64,000 nt of DNA from Candidatus Onthocola gallistercoris. Lineage in GTDB: Bacteria > Bacillota > Clostridia > Lachnospirales > Lachnospiraceae. A program made the translations under genes and the position numbers. The DNA is taken from assembly GCA_018715345.1 (NCBI GenBank), contig DVLT01000055.1:20836-84835 (forward strand), given 5' to 3'. Below are positions 53,563 through 62,918 of the stretch, piece after piece (the stretch's first letter is position 1; each line of letters opens with the position of its first letter). The notes under the pieces are model-generated. The model was not told the DNA's origin. It saw only the letters and a program-made list of their open reading frames with translations, and did no database searches.

Positions 53563-54435
53563 TTGAAGAAAATAATCGCAACATTTTGTACATTAAGCCT
53601 GCTCATCGGCGCACTGGCCGGATGCAGCGCCACCAGCGAAACCCAGAGTACGACTTCTGCCGATACATCGGCCGAAGAAACGACCGCGGAAACAGCCGGA
53701 GGATCCACTGCCGGCACTGCCGAAGAAACGGAGATCCAGGTTTTTATCGCTGCCAGTCTTTCTGAAGCCATGACGGAGATCGCTGCAGAATATAACAAGG
53801 AACATCCGGAAGTGACCATCACTTACAATGCGGACAGTTCCGGCACCTTGATGCAGCAGATCGAAGAAGGTTTTGAATGTGATCTGTTCTTCTCCGCTTC
53901 CACAGATGAGGTGGATGAACTGAATGAACAAGGTTATGTGATGGACGGTTCCATCAAACAACTGCTGGAAAACTCGGTCGTCCTCATCTCAGCCAAAGAC
54001 AGCGGTACAGCCGTTACCGGTTTTGAGAATATCACCGATGCGGCCAATCTTGCTCTGGCCGGCGAAAGCGTCCCTGTGGGCAAGTATTCCAGAGAGATCT
54101 TCACCAACCTGGGTATTTACGATGACGTTATGTCCATGGAGATCAATGAGTGCAAGAACGTGACCGCTGTTAAGGAAGCGGTCAAAGAAGGCGCTAACGA
54201 GGTGGGAACCGTTTACTACTCCGATGCTTACTCTGTCAAAGACGATGTGGATATCATCGCCAGCGCTGACAGTAGCCTTTTGGACACGCCCATCATCTAT
54301 CCGGCAGCGTTGATCAAAAACGATCAGGCCGACGAAGCACAGACAGCAGCGGCAGAAGCCTTCCTTGAATATCTTTCTTCCGATACGGCAAAACAGATCT
54401 TTTCCGATTATATGTTTATCATTCACGAGGAATAA
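53563..54435 (+). CDS. modA: Molybdate-binding lipoprotein ModA
   Basis: A lipoprotein of 290 residues starting with TTG at 53563, preceded by AGGAGG. The signal peptide ends in LAGC with lipidated Cys at 21. A low-complexity Thr/Ala/Glu linker (24-52) leads to the ModA domain: QVFIAASLSEAMTEIAAEY, ITYNADSSGTLMQQIEEG, LFFSASTDEVDEL and LALAGESVPVGKYSREIF. It binds molybdate or tungstate outside the membrane. It opens an operon with modB and modC. Confidence 0.93.
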   Translation: MKKIIATFCTLSLLIGALAGCSATSETQSTTSADTSAEETTAETAGGSTAGTAEETEIQVFIAASLSEAMTEIAAEYNKEHPEVTITYNADSSGTLMQQIEEGFECDLFFSASTDEVDELNEQGYVMDGSIKQLLENSVVLISAKDSGTAVTGFENITDAANLALAGESVPVGKYSREIFTNLGIYDDVMSMEINECKNVTAVKEAVKEGANEVGTVYYSDAYSVKDDVDIIASADSSLLDTPIIYPAALIKNDQADEAQTAAAEAFLEYLSSDTAKQIFSDYMFIIHEE

Positions 54436-54438
54436 TCT

Positions 54439-55140
54439 ATGGATTTAGACAGTATACTTTCGTCACTTGACTGGAGTCCGCTGTTCATATCCTTAAAAAC
54501 CGGTTTTGCGGCCACGCTGATCTCCTTTTTCCTGGGGATCGGCGCCGCATCGCTGGTGCTTCGGATATCGCCCCGGCTCCGGGCTGTCATCGACAGCATC
54601 CTTACGCTTCCTTTGGTCCTGCCGCCTACTGTGGCCGGATTTTTTTTGCTGTTATTATTCAGTGTGAGGCGGCCTTTTGGCTCTTTTCTCCTGGAAACTT
54701 TTAACATCCGTATCATCCAGTCCTGGACAGGGTGTGTGATCGCGGCGACGGTCATCGCATTTCCCCTCATGTACCGGAATGCCAGAGGCGCCTTTGAACA
54801 GGTGGACATCAATATCATCCATGCCGGACGTACTCTTGGGCTGTCCGAATGGACTATTTTCTGGAAGATCACCCTTCCGGCAGCCGCGCCGGGGATTTTG
54901 TCCGGCACTGTGCTCACCTTTGCCCGGGCCATGGGCGAATACGGCGCCACCTCCATGCTGGCCGGCAATATACTTGGAAAAACAAGCACCATATCCCAGA
55001 CTATTGCCATGGTCATGCAGGATGGCAACTATGCCAAAGCCGGTGTCTGGACCGGTATTGTCATCATCATCGCGTTTATCATCCTGTGGATCATGAATAA
55101 AGTGGGATCAAGGAAAACTTATCAGAAAGGCTGGTGGTAA
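54439..55140 (+). CDS. modB: Molybdate ABC transporter permease ModB
   Basis: A permease of 233 residues with five or six membrane segments, the VLPPTVAGFFLLLLF stretch near 54 and an EAA loop (INIIHAGRTLGLSEWTIFWK) near 125. It forms the channel for molybdate with ModA and ModC. It starts 3 bases after modA and ends 1 base before modC, so the operon is tightly coupled. Confidence 0.93.
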   Translation: MDLDSILSSLDWSPLFISLKTGFAATLISFFLGIGAASLVLRISPRLRAVIDSILTLPLVLPPTVAGFFLLLLFSVRRPFGSFLLETFNIRIIQSWTGCVIAATVIAFPLMYRNARGAFEQVDINIIHAGRTLGLSEWTIFWKITLPAAAPGILSGTVLTFARAMGEYGATSMLAGNILGKTSTISQTIAMVMQDGNYAKAGVWTGIVIIIAFIILWIMNKVGSRKTYQKGWW

Positions 55141-55141
55141 T

Positions 55142-56209
55142 ATGGCTCTGGAAGTCTCCATACATAAACAACTGAAGGACTTTTCCTTGGACGTGGAATT
55201 CTCCACAGATAACGGATCCCTTGGCATACTGGGCGCTTCCGGCTGCGGAAAAAGTATGACTTTAAAATGTATCGCCGGCATAGAAAAACCCGATTCCGGC
55301 TATATCCGCTTAAACGGCCAGACTCTGTTTGACAGCAAGGCGCGTATCAATCTTCCGCCCAGGAAACGTAATGTGGGTTATCTGTTCCAGAATTACGCGC
55401 TTTTCCCCACCATGACTGTTCGGGAAAACATCGGCATATCCGTATCCGGCCCAAACAAAAAAGATAAGGTGGACACTTTTTTGAAACGATTCCAGCTGGA
55501 AAAGTTGGAAAAACGTTATCCCAGCGAATTATCCGGCGGCGAACAGCAGCGCACCGCCCTGGCACGGATGATGATCCGTTCGCCAAAACTTCTGATGTTT
55601 GACGAACCCTTTTCTGCCCTGGATGCATGGCTCAAGGATCAGCTGCTCCGTCAATTTTCCAATCTTTTTTCCGAATACACCGGCGACATACTCATCGTAT
55701 CCCATAACCGGGATGAGATCTATCAGCTGAGCCAGCGTCTGGCCATCATGGGAAACGGTACATTCATCACCACCGGTACAACGGAAGATGTGTTTAAAAA
55801 CCCCCGGACTGTGGGCGGCGCCCGGCTCACCGGATGTAAAAATATCTCCTCCGTGCGCAAAGTGGATGCCCATCACTACGAAGCCGTTGACTGGGGGCTG
55901 ACGCTTTACGTGGGGGAACCGCCCCTCATCAACCCGGAAAGTGTGGGTATACGAGCCCATGATCTGATCGTACGCAAAGAAACAAAGGGAACTCAGGCGG
56001 CGCCGAATACATTTTGTCTGCGTTGTGCCGAGCATATGGAAACCCCCTTTGAGGACATCTTCCTGCTGACGTCCGATCCTTCATCCGCTCAGCCTTTATG
56101 GTGGAAAAGGGCCAAGACATCCGCTCAGAAAGAGACCTATCCGACAGATACATCCTATAGTGTCACCCTTCCTGAAGCGGATCTGATCTGGTTGGAGGAC
56201 CGACTCTGA
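55142..56209 (+). CDS. modC: Molybdate ABC transporter ATPase ModC
   Basis: A protein of 355 residues. The ATPase domain has GASGCGKSMTLKCIAG near 31, LSGGEQQRTALARMM near 129 and LLMFDEPFSALD near 149. A C-terminal region beyond residue 225, where TOBE domains normally lie, is less conserved. It energises molybdate uptake. A strong terminator follows. Confidence 0.9.
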   Translation: MALEVSIHKQLKDFSLDVEFSTDNGSLGILGASGCGKSMTLKCIAGIEKPDSGYIRLNGQTLFDSKARINLPPRKRNVGYLFQNYALFPTMTVRENIGISVSGPNKKDKVDTFLKRFQLEKLEKRYPSELSGGEQQRTALARMMIRSPKLLMFDEPFSALDAWLKDQLLRQFSNLFSEYTGDILIVSHNRDEIYQLSQRLAIMGNGTFITTGTTEDVFKNPRTVGGARLTGCKNISSVRKVDAHHYEAVDWGLTLYVGEPPLINPESVGIRAHDLIVRKETKGTQAAPNTFCLRCAEHMETPFEDIFLLTSDPSSAQPLWWKRAKTSAQKETYPTDTSYSVTLPEADLIWLEDRL

Positions 56210-56246
56210 TACGGATACTTTTCCTGCTCATGGAATAAAGAAAAAA

Positions 56247-56293
56247 CAAGGCCATCCGGTCCGCTGTCTTGCATTCGGGTCGGATGGCCTTGT
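56247..56293 (+). terminator. Terminator of modABC
   Basis: ACAAGGCCATCCG and CGGATGGCCTTGT arms with a 21-base loop, flanked by A and T runs. Confidence 0.82.
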
Positions 56294-56312
56294 CTTATCG
56301 TCCTCTATTCAT

Positions 56313-56780
56313 CTATTCATCTTTTTGATCCCCGTTCTTTTTTGGCTGCCGCGAAAGCCTCAACATATAGCTGTAAACAAAGGACATCCACAGCGCAGCA
56401 TAAAAACTTTTCAGGACCAGTTCCAGCAGATTCCGGGGGCTTCCGGAAAAAATGCTGATGTTGTTGCTGACGGGAATACTCATGGGAATGATAACCTGCA
56501 TGACAACAACCGAAATAAGGGTAAACTGGTTCAGATACTGCTTCTGTTTTTCAGTAAACGATTTCGTATCCACACCCACAAACAGATACTTACCGGCTGC
56601 CGTGGAAATAAGCACCATCAGTACCAGGACAACCACGACCATGCCCGCATTCTGCGCCCACTGGGTGGACACCGGAAGATGGGAGGCCAGTGCGCTGATC
56701 CCAACACTTACTCCATAAAGCGCCACCATTGCCACAAATATTTTTGCCATAAATACAGCGATCTTACCCAAATCTTTCAT
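56313..56780 (-). CDS. Membrane protein of unknown function
   Basis: A protein of 155 residues with four predicted membrane segments (about 7-27, 42-62, 88-108, 120-140). No family is recognised. GGAGG lies 8 bases before the ATG at 56780. It lies 29 bases after the PotCD fusion gene on the same strand and may be part of that operon. No function can be inferred. Confidence 0.75.
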   Translation of the reverse strand: MKDLGKIAVFMAKIFVAMVALYGVSVGISALASHLPVSTQWAQNAGMVVVVLVLMVLISTAAGKYLFVGVDTKSFTEKQKQYLNQFTLISVVVMQVIIPMSIPVSNNISIFSGSPRNLLELVLKSFYAALWMSFVYSYMLRLSRQPKKNGDQKDE

Positions 56781-56809
56781 CTTTTCATCCTCCAATATGT
56801 ACCAGAATA

Positions 56810-58669
56810 CTACTTAGCCTTAACTTTTGTCCAGAGTTCCGCGTAAATTTTCTTGATTTCTGTTTCCTGATAGACAAAAATCTCATTATTTTCATTATCC
56901 ACATCCGGTACATAGGCACCAATGCCCTCATAGATGGTCGTCTGCATCGCATCAAAGGCAGACCGGACGGTGGACGTATAGCCGACAAATTCTGTATTGG
57001 CCAAAGCTGCCTCCGAATCCAGCACAAAATTCATGAACGCATGGGCCAGATCGGTATTGGTACAGTCTTTTGTCAGGACCATGGCGTCATACCAGACATT
57101 CGTCCCCTCATCCGGCGTAAAATAAGCCATATCCGGATTTTCAGACATGATGTAGGCTGCGTCGCCGGAATAGACCACCGCCAACGCCTTATTGCCGGAT
57201 ACCATATTATCGATCACATCATCGCCTGCGTAAATGGGATCCATGGTGTCCCTTTGATCCGTCAGCCATTCATAGGCTTCCTGTATCTGTCCTTGATCTG
57301 TAGTATTCATGGAATATCCCAGCGCTTTAAGAGCCACCATGAAAGAATCCCTCTCCGAATCGTACATGTAAATATTCCCGGCATATTTTTCATTTCTTAA
57401 AATTTCCCAGCCTTCGGCCAGGTCCGCCTCATCCACCACGGTGGTGTCATATAAGATTCCCACCGTTCCCCAAAAGTAGGGGACCGAATACACATTACCC
57501 GGATCATAAGAACGATCCATCACATCCGGCAGTAAATGTTCACTGTTGGGAATGAGCGACCAGTCGATCTCTGCCAGATAATCTTCCTTGATCAGCCTTT
57601 CGATCATATAATCCGATGGCACAAGGATATCATAGGTTTCACCGCTGCTCAGCTTTGTATACATCATCTCATTGGATTCAAAGGTTTCATATATGACAGT
57701 ACAGTCATAAGCCTCCTCAAACTGGGTCAAAAGATCCGGATCGATATATTCCCCCGCATTGTATACTTTCAGAGTCTGCTTTTGGACGGGCTGGCTGCTT
57801 CTCTGGCACAACACGAGGCCAAACAGCACAAGACAGGCTGCGGCCGCCGCTGCCACCCGCCGAAAGATCTTTTTCCCCGAACGCCCCGGTTTTCTCCGCC
57901 GCTGGAGTCTGGGCAGAATATTGGCCGCCAGCAGGACCAGTATGATCACCACGATGACCACCGTGGACAGGGCGTTGATGGTGGGGTTGATCCGTTTTGT
58001 CATGTTGTAGACCACAATGGAGATATTCTTCACCCCATTGCCGGATACAAAGTAGGAAATGACAAAATCGTCAAAGGACATGGTGAATGCCAGAAGCGCT
58101 CCGGCATAAATTCCCGGTTTGATGATGGGAATGATGACCTTGGTCAAAGCCTGGGCCGGCGTGGCCCCCAGATCCATGGCCGCGTTGGCCAGATTCGGAT
58201 CCAAACTGCGTACCTTCGGATACACGCTGGTGATCACGTAAGGTGTACAAAACGCGATATGGGCCAACAGCATGGTCAGATAGCCCTTTGTCATTCCGAA
58301 GGACGAAAACAGCAGCATCAGGCTGATGGCTGTGACGATCTCCGGATTCAAAATGGGCAGATTGTTCACATTCAGCAAGTACTCCTTCAGGATCTTTCTG
58401 GAACGGGACAGACCGATGGCTGTGATCGTCCCCAACACAGTGGAGATGACTGTTGCCAATATGGCGATGGTCACCGACACATAGACGGCGGAGGCCACCT
58501 CGCTGTTCTGGAATAATTCGCCGTACCATTTCAGGGAAAACCCGGAAAACCGGGTCAATGATTTGGATGAATTGAACGAAAAAACAATGGTCACCAAAAT
58601 CGGTAAGTAGAAGAAAAGAAAACAGATCAATATATAGAGCTTGGAAAATATCCTCTTTGACTTTTTCAT
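56810..58669 (-). CDS. potCD: Fused spermidine/putrescine permease PotC and binding protein PotD
   Basis: A protein of 619 residues joining two subunits. Residues 1-255 are a PotC permease with about six membrane segments and the EAA loop NAAMDLGATPAQALTKVIIP at 162-181. A basic linker (256-271) and a membrane helix ending in GLVLC (272-288), which looks like a retained lipobox, lead to a PotD binding domain from about residue 300 (LKVYNAGEYIDPDLLTQFEE). The receptor is thus tethered to its own channel. It follows the potB gene by 9 bases. Fusions of this type are known in Firmicutes. Confidence 0.92.
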   Translation of the reverse strand: MKKSKRIFSKLYILICFLFFYLPILVTIVFSFNSSKSLTRFSGFSLKWYGELFQNSEVASAVYVSVTIAILATVISTVLGTITAIGLSRSRKILKEYLLNVNNLPILNPEIVTAISLMLLFSSFGMTKGYLTMLLAHIAFCTPYVITSVYPKVRSLDPNLANAAMDLGATPAQALTKVIIPIIKPGIYAGALLAFTMSFDDFVISYFVSGNGVKNISIVVYNMTKRINPTINALSTVVIVVIILVLLAANILPRLQRRRKPGRSGKKIFRRVAAAAAACLVLFGLVLCQRSSQPVQKQTLKVYNAGEYIDPDLLTQFEEAYDCTVIYETFESNEMMYTKLSSGETYDILVPSDYMIERLIKEDYLAEIDWSLIPNSEHLLPDVMDRSYDPGNVYSVPYFWGTVGILYDTTVVDEADLAEGWEILRNEKYAGNIYMYDSERDSFMVALKALGYSMNTTDQGQIQEAYEWLTDQRDTMDPIYAGDDVIDNMVSGNKALAVVYSGDAAYIMSENPDMAYFTPDEGTNVWYDAMVLTKDCTNTDLAHAFMNFVLDSEAALANTEFVGYTSTVRSAFDAMQTTIYEGIGAYVPDVDNENNEIFVYQETEIKKIYAELWTKVKAK

Positions 58670-58678
58670 CTGTACCTC

Positions 58679-59497
58679 CTACTCATCGCCTTTATCAAAC
58701 CGTTTCATAATGCCCATGGCGATCAGGATGATCACCGCCAGCAGAAAAGAGATGGCGCTGCCGAAATTCCAGTCGCCCACAGAAATAAACTGGGACTCGA
58801 TCAGATTCCCGATCAGGACATACTGCCCGCCGCCCAGAAGTTTCGGGATGACAAAGGTGGATATGGCCATCAAAAATACCATGACAATGCCATTGATCAC
58901 ACCCGGCATGGACAATTTTAACGTCACCTTTCGGAATGCCTGTACCTTGTTCGCTCCCAGATCATAGGCTGCCTCGATCAGGGAATGATCCATCTTGCTC
59001 AGAGACGTATGGATCGGGATCACCATGAACGGCAAAAAATTACAGACCAGGCCCAGTACCACGGAAAAGTCCGTATACATCATCGATATGGGGGACAGGC
59101 CCAATTTCATCAAAAAACGATTGATGATGCCGTTATCGGCCAGCAAATTCATCCAGGCATACGTTCTGAGCAAAAGATTGATCCACATGGGTATCGTTAC
59201 GAGCATGATCAGCAGATTTTGGGTCCCTTCTTTAAATCTGGAGATCATATAGGCCAGCGGATAACCGATGATCAGACAGATCACCGTCGTGATCACGCCT
59301 AAGACCAACGACTTTAAAAATACGTTCATATAGGTGGGCTCCAGGACTTTTTTCAGGTTATCCAATGTAAAATTCCATGTGAGTACCGAATTGCCGCCGG
59401 TGGTAAACGCATACAGCACGATCAGCAAGATCGGTATGACAATAATGACAAACGACCATATCAGGTACGGCCGGATCAGCTTCTTAAAATGTTTCAT
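58679..59497 (-). CDS. potB: Spermidine/putrescine ABC transporter permease PotB
   Basis: A permease of 272 residues with six membrane segments and the EAA loop LIEAAYDLGANKVQAFRKVT near residue 170. The ATG at 59497 overlaps the potA stop by one base (TGATG), a classic coupling. It pairs with the PotC half of the fusion protein. Confidence 0.93.
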   Translation of the reverse strand: MKHFKKLIRPYLIWSFVIIVIPILLIVLYAFTTGGNSVLTWNFTLDNLKKVLEPTYMNVFLKSLVLGVITTVICLIIGYPLAYMISRFKEGTQNLLIMLVTIPMWINLLLRTYAWMNLLADNGIINRFLMKLGLSPISMMYTDFSVVLGLVCNFLPFMVIPIHTSLSKMDHSLIEAAYDLGANKVQAFRKVTLKLSMPGVINGIVMVFLMAISTFVIPKLLGGGQYVLIGNLIESQFISVGDWNFGSAISFLLAVIILIAMGIMKRFDKGDE

Positions 59498-60540
59498 CAG
59501 TAACTCCCCATCGGCCACATAACGTGGATATCTTCCGGTTCAAAGGTCAACCCCACGTTTTTTCCGATTTCCGCGTAATCTGTCGTATGGACCATGTACA
59601 TACGTTTATCGGTTTCGATCATGATCTCATAATGAACGCCTTTAAAAGTAACCTGGCGGACCGTTCCTCGGATCTGGGCTTTTCCCGGATCCACCATGTC
59701 CAGATCCTCCGGCCTGAGGACCACTTCCACCGGTTCCATATCGCCGAATCCCCGGTCTACACATTCAAACCGGCAGCCGTCAAATTCCACCAGATAGTCC
59801 CTTATCATGGTAGCTTCCACAATATTGGATTCTCCGATAAAAGAGGCCACAAAACGGTTCTCCGGCTCATTATATATGTCTGTCGGCGAGCCGATCTGCT
59901 GGATCTTCCCTTCATTCATGACCACCACTGTATCCGACATGGACAGAGCTTCTTCCTGGTCATGAGTAACATAAATAAATGTTATGCCTACTTCCTGCTG
60001 GATCTTTTTCAATTCCACCTGCATCTGCTTCCGGATCTTGGCGTCCAATGCTCCCAAAGGTTCGTCCAACAGCAAGACTTTCGGTTCATTGACCAAAGCC
60101 CGTGCGATGGCCACCCGCTGTTGCTGACCTCCGGACAATAATGTCACGTCCCTTGGGGCAAATCCTTCCAGCCCCACCAGTTCCAGCATTTCTCCCACCT
60201 TCTGCCGGATGACCTGCTTGTCCATCTTTTTGATGTTCAGACCAAAAGCAATGTTGTCAAAAACATTCATATGGGGAAACAGGGCATATTTCTGAAAGAC
60301 TGTATTGACCTGCCGTTTATAAGGCGGCAATTTCGATATCTCCACTCCGTTAAACAGCACCTGACCGGAGTTTGGTTCTTCAAAACCTGCGATGATCCGC
60401 AGTGTGGTCGTCTTTCCGCATCCGCTGGGGCCCAGTAAGGTGAGAAATTCATTCTCATGCACATCCAGATCGATCCCCCGGAGCACCTGCTGGTCCTCAA
60501 AGTTCTTTGTCAGATTCTTAAGTTCGATCAACTTATTCAT
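59497..60540 (-). CDS. potA: Spermidine/putrescine ABC transporter ATPase PotA
   Basis: A protein of 347 residues: Walker [13 protein letters not shown] near 36, [20 protein letters not shown] near 131, Walker [12 protein letters not shown] near 153 and a C-terminal TOBE domain from about 270. It powers polyamine uptake. CAGGAGG lies 8 bases before the ATG at 60540. It starts 23 bases after the cupin regulator gene. Confidence 0.94.
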   Translation of the reverse strand: MNKLIELKNLTKNFEDQQVLRGIDLDVHENEFLTLLGPSGCGKTTTLRIIAGFEEPNSGQVLFNGVEISKLPPYKRQVNTVFQKYALFPHMNVFDNIAFGLNIKKMDKQVIRQKVGEMLELVGLEGFAPRDVTLLSGGQQQRVAIARALVNEPKVLLLDEPLGALDAKIRKQMQVELKKIQQEVGITFIYVTHDQEEALSMSDTVVVMNEGKIQQIGSPTDIYNEPENRFVASFIGESNIVEATMIRDYLVEFDGCRFECVDRGFGDMEPVEVVLRPEDLDMVDPGKAQIRGTVRQVTFKGVHYEIMIETDKRMYMVHTTDYAEIGKNVGLTFEPEDIHVMWPMGSY

Positions 60541-60563
60541 TCCGCTCCTCCTGTTCCTGTATA

Positions 60564-61097
60564 TTAAAAGGACGGCGGTGTCGACACCCAGATCACACTG
60601 GCCTCGCCTTCCCATTCATTGGCAAGATAGTGGGTTTTATCCCCCTTCATATAAAACGTCTGACCGCTTTTCAGCACATAACGGTCGTCACCGTTATAAA
60701 GCGCCACTTTTCCCTGCAAGATATAGCCCAATTCCTCGCCCTCATATGGCTCCATCTTCTCCGATACGCCGCCGCCCGGCAAGGTCAGCAGGATCGGTTC
60801 CATATCATTTTTCTGAGCATTGGGAACGATATAGGCCACCGAATATCCTTCCTGTTCATTGATAAAATAATCTTCCGCTGTAAAGATGATCTGTTCGTCT
60901 TTTTCCGCGGCAAAAAACGCCCCCAGTGTTGTTCCCAGAGCTTCCAGGATATCTTCCAGCGTGGCGATGGATGGCGATGTGAGGTTCCGTTCCACCTGAG
61001 ACAAAAAACCTTTTGTCAGTTCGCTCCGATTCGCCAGTTCTTCCAGTGTCAGCTGATTTTTGATCCTCAGCTGCCTGATCTTTCCTCCTATGTCCAT
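60564..61097 (-). CDS. XRE-cupin transcriptional regulator of the polyamine operon
   Basis: A protein of 177 residues with an N-terminal Cro/CI-type helix-turn-helix (about 6-60: [29 protein letters not shown]) and a C-terminal cupin domain (about 105-172). This is the PuuR-like layout used for polyamine and amino acid control. It is first in the potA-potB-potCD operon and probably autoregulates through the TAAAC-N5-GTTTA sites at 61158-61241. GGGAGGAG lies 3 bases before the ATG at 61097. Confidence 0.9.
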   Translation of the reverse strand: MDIGGKIRQLRIKNQLTLEELANRSELTKGFLSQVERNLTSPSIATLEDILEALGTTLGAFFAAEKDEQIIFTAEDYFINEQEGYSVAYIVPNAQKNDMEPILLTLPGGGVSEKMEPYEGEELGYILQGKVALYNGDDRYVLKSGQTFYMKGDKTHYLANEWEGEASVIWVSTPPSF

Positions 61098-61157
61098 GAT
61101 CTCCTCCCGAAAAGGCACACCTTCCCGCCGGCTAAAACAAAGCCTGCCGGAAGTTTC

Positions 61158-61241
61158 TAAACAAAAAGTTCAGTAATGATAAACAGAACTTATTATACGA
61201 CGTTTCCCCCCCAAGTCAATCTTTTTTAAACAAAAAGTTTA
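61158..61241. promoter_or_regulatory. Operator array around the polyamine operon promoter
   Basis: TAAACAAAAAGTTTA (61227-61241) is a perfect 5-5-5 dyad; TAAACAAAAAGTTCA (61158-61172) is a near copy, and a TAAACAGAACTTA half-site lies at 61180-61192. A further TAAACA half-site is near 61249. They flank the promoter at 61192-61219, as expected for a repressor. Confidence 0.72.
61192..61219 (-). promoter_or_regulatory. Promoter of the regulator-potABCD operon
   Basis: TTGACT (61214-61219) and TATAAT (61192-61197) on the minus strand with a 16-base spacer. Confidence 0.78.
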
Positions 61242-61255
61242 ATATTTTTAAACAA

Positions 61256-62296
61256 TCATGCCTGCATCAAACTCTTATACCAATAACCAAAATCCGATGC
61301 TTCTCCCTTTTCTTCCCTTATCGGCTTAAAGGTGCGGAATCCGAACATGTTGGCCATAAAAGCTTCCTGACTGTGGTTCGTCCCCGGCACGCCCAGGATA
61401 TACGCCTTTCCATTGCCCGACTGGAGTCTGGCCAGGATCAGGTGCCGGTAACTGTAATAGCCGTGGAGGAGAAAACTATTGCTCCCATAGCACCAGCAGT
61501 CCATGGGCATACGGCCTATGTCCTGGGGTTCCAGCCGGACACATTCTTCAATGGCATCATCGCTGAAGGGATACATTCTTGGACAGGTATCCAGAATTTT
61601 CTCAAAATTTTTAAGCCTTCCCACATCCATTTCCGGCGACACGGCCGTTTCACCAGTGTACCCGTGCACTGCCATATCCATATCCCCCGGCCCCAGCTGC
61701 TTTTCATCTTCGTTTTCATCCATCTCCTCCACAGTCATCAGCGGGATCTCCCCCGTCTGTCGGTTCTCAGGCTGCTTTACCGCATCTTTAAGCATCTGAA
61801 GATCCTTGTCCATCTCCCCATCCGGTTCCGGCACTTCGATCTTTGGCAGTTCTTCCGTTATATCCGGTATCTGGGCTGCCTCCACCCCCAGATCCACTTC
61901 CTGCTGCCAACGGGTATTGAACCGGCTCATATCCAGTTCCCCGTGATCCCAGCGTGTCCCATAGTTTTTCCCCTGCCCGTCCTCTATGATCATGCCTGAT
62001 ACCTGATCCAGCCGGTAACCGGATCCGGCAATGTTGCCTGTATCTGTCCGGAACGTCCATTCTCCGCTGTGGTTTTTTATCCGTATATTTCCAAGATAGA
62101 TCCCTCTAAGTTCTTTTCCAAACCGTATGAACATATAGGCCTTGCAATATTCCGATCCGCTGTAAACATTTTTCAAGGATACACTCACCCGGCACTGGGC
62201 GTTTCGGCTCTCCACTTTGACAAATCCGGCATTCATCGTCTTAATTCCATTTTCATACAGGTAGATATAAGATACAAAACGGCTATAATCAGACAT
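61256..62296 (-). CDS. DUF6128-like protein of unknown function
   Basis: A protein of 346 residues. An N-terminal beta-rich domain (about 1-125; YSRFVSYIYLYENGIKTMNAG) is joined by an acidic, Pro- and Glu-rich linker (125-225) to a C-terminal domain rich in aromatic residues (CWCYGSNSFLLHGYYSYRHL near 267). I recall similar Lachnospiraceae proteins as DUF6128; this is from memory. No signal peptide or membrane segment. Its ribosome site lies in the falling arm of a terminator-like hairpin (62302-62344). Confidence 0.7.
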   Translation of the reverse strand: MSDYSRFVSYIYLYENGIKTMNAGFVKVESRNAQCRVSVSLKNVYSGSEYCKAYMFIRFGKELRGIYLGNIRIKNHSGEWTFRTDTGNIAGSGYRLDQVSGMIIEDGQGKNYGTRWDHGELDMSRFNTRWQQEVDLGVEAAQIPDITEELPKIEVPEPDGEMDKDLQMLKDAVKQPENRQTGEIPLMTVEEMDENEDEKQLGPGDMDMAVHGYTGETAVSPEMDVGRLKNFEKILDTCPRMYPFSDDAIEECVRLEPQDIGRMPMDCWCYGSNSFLLHGYYSYRHLILARLQSGNGKAYILGVPGTNHSQEAFMANMFGFRTFKPIREEKGEASDFGYWYKSLMQA

Positions 62297-62301
62297 AGAA
62301 A

Positions 62302-62344
62302 AATCCTCCTTTTAGAACTATCGTATTCGTTCCAAAGGAGGATT
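62302..62344 (-). promoter_or_regulatory. Hairpin that pairs the ribosome site of the downstream gene
   Basis: On the minus strand AATCCTCCTTTGGAAC pairs with GTTCTAAAAGGAGGATT (one bulged position), followed by TTTTTCT and then ATG. The falling arm contains the AAAAGGAGG site of the 346-residue gene. It acts as a terminator for the DUF2812 gene, a lid on translation, or both. Confidence 0.7.
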
Positions 62345-62378
62345 ATGCCAACGGATCGCATCGCTCCGATCCATTGTT

Positions 62379-62918
62379 TTATTCCATATGTCTGTCCGCA
62401 TTCATCTTTCTCGTATTGGCCAAAAGCCAGATGAGCATGATCAAAAAAACTCCGATGCTGATCCAGTAAAACATGAATCCCGAAACCGCGTACAAATAAA
62501 TATACACGATCGACAAGATGAGCAGCGCCGCTGAGCAGCCATAGGCCAGCCCTTTCCACCGGTTCATCATCTCCTGTACGGATTCCATATCCGTATAAAT
62601 CTCATAGGCAGATTCCGGTTCCCCTTCCTTGATCTGCTTTCGGAAATAATGCCAATCGTTGAAGGTGGTATTCAGATGCTCCCAACCCTGTTCTTCAAAA
62701 GTCTCTATATACCGGTCCGCTTCTTTTCCGGCAGGCATCTTCTTATAATCCAGACGAATGCAGTACTGGCGGGCGTCGTCCTTTACAAATTCCTGCGAAA
62801 AGCAGCCGCCCTTTACAAGCTGCCAGCCGGACCTGGACATCCGGTTCAGCCATTCTTCTTCCTGTTTATACTCCCACGCCATAAACACCCGATGGGTTTT
62901 CCTGATCTCCTGACTCAT
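62379..62918 (-). CDS. DUF2812 family membrane protein
   Basis: A protein of 179 residues. The N-terminal soluble DUF2812 part (FMAWEYKQEEEWLNRMSRSG near 12; YCIRLDYKK near 52) is followed by two membrane segments (about 122-142 and 147-167). Such proteins are usually encoded next to a PadR regulator, as here, with which it overlaps by 53 bases. GGAGG lies 8 bases before the ATG. Function unknown; an envelope-stress role is often assumed. Confidence 0.85.
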   Translation of the reverse strand: MSQEIRKTHRVFMAWEYKQEEEWLNRMSRSGWQLVKGGCFSQEFVKDDARQYCIRLDYKKMPAGKEADRYIETFEEQGWEHLNTTFNDWHYFRKQIKEGEPESAYEIYTDMESVQEMMNRWKGLAYGCSAALLILSIVYIYLYAVSGFMFYWISIGVFLIMLIWLLANTRKMNADRHME

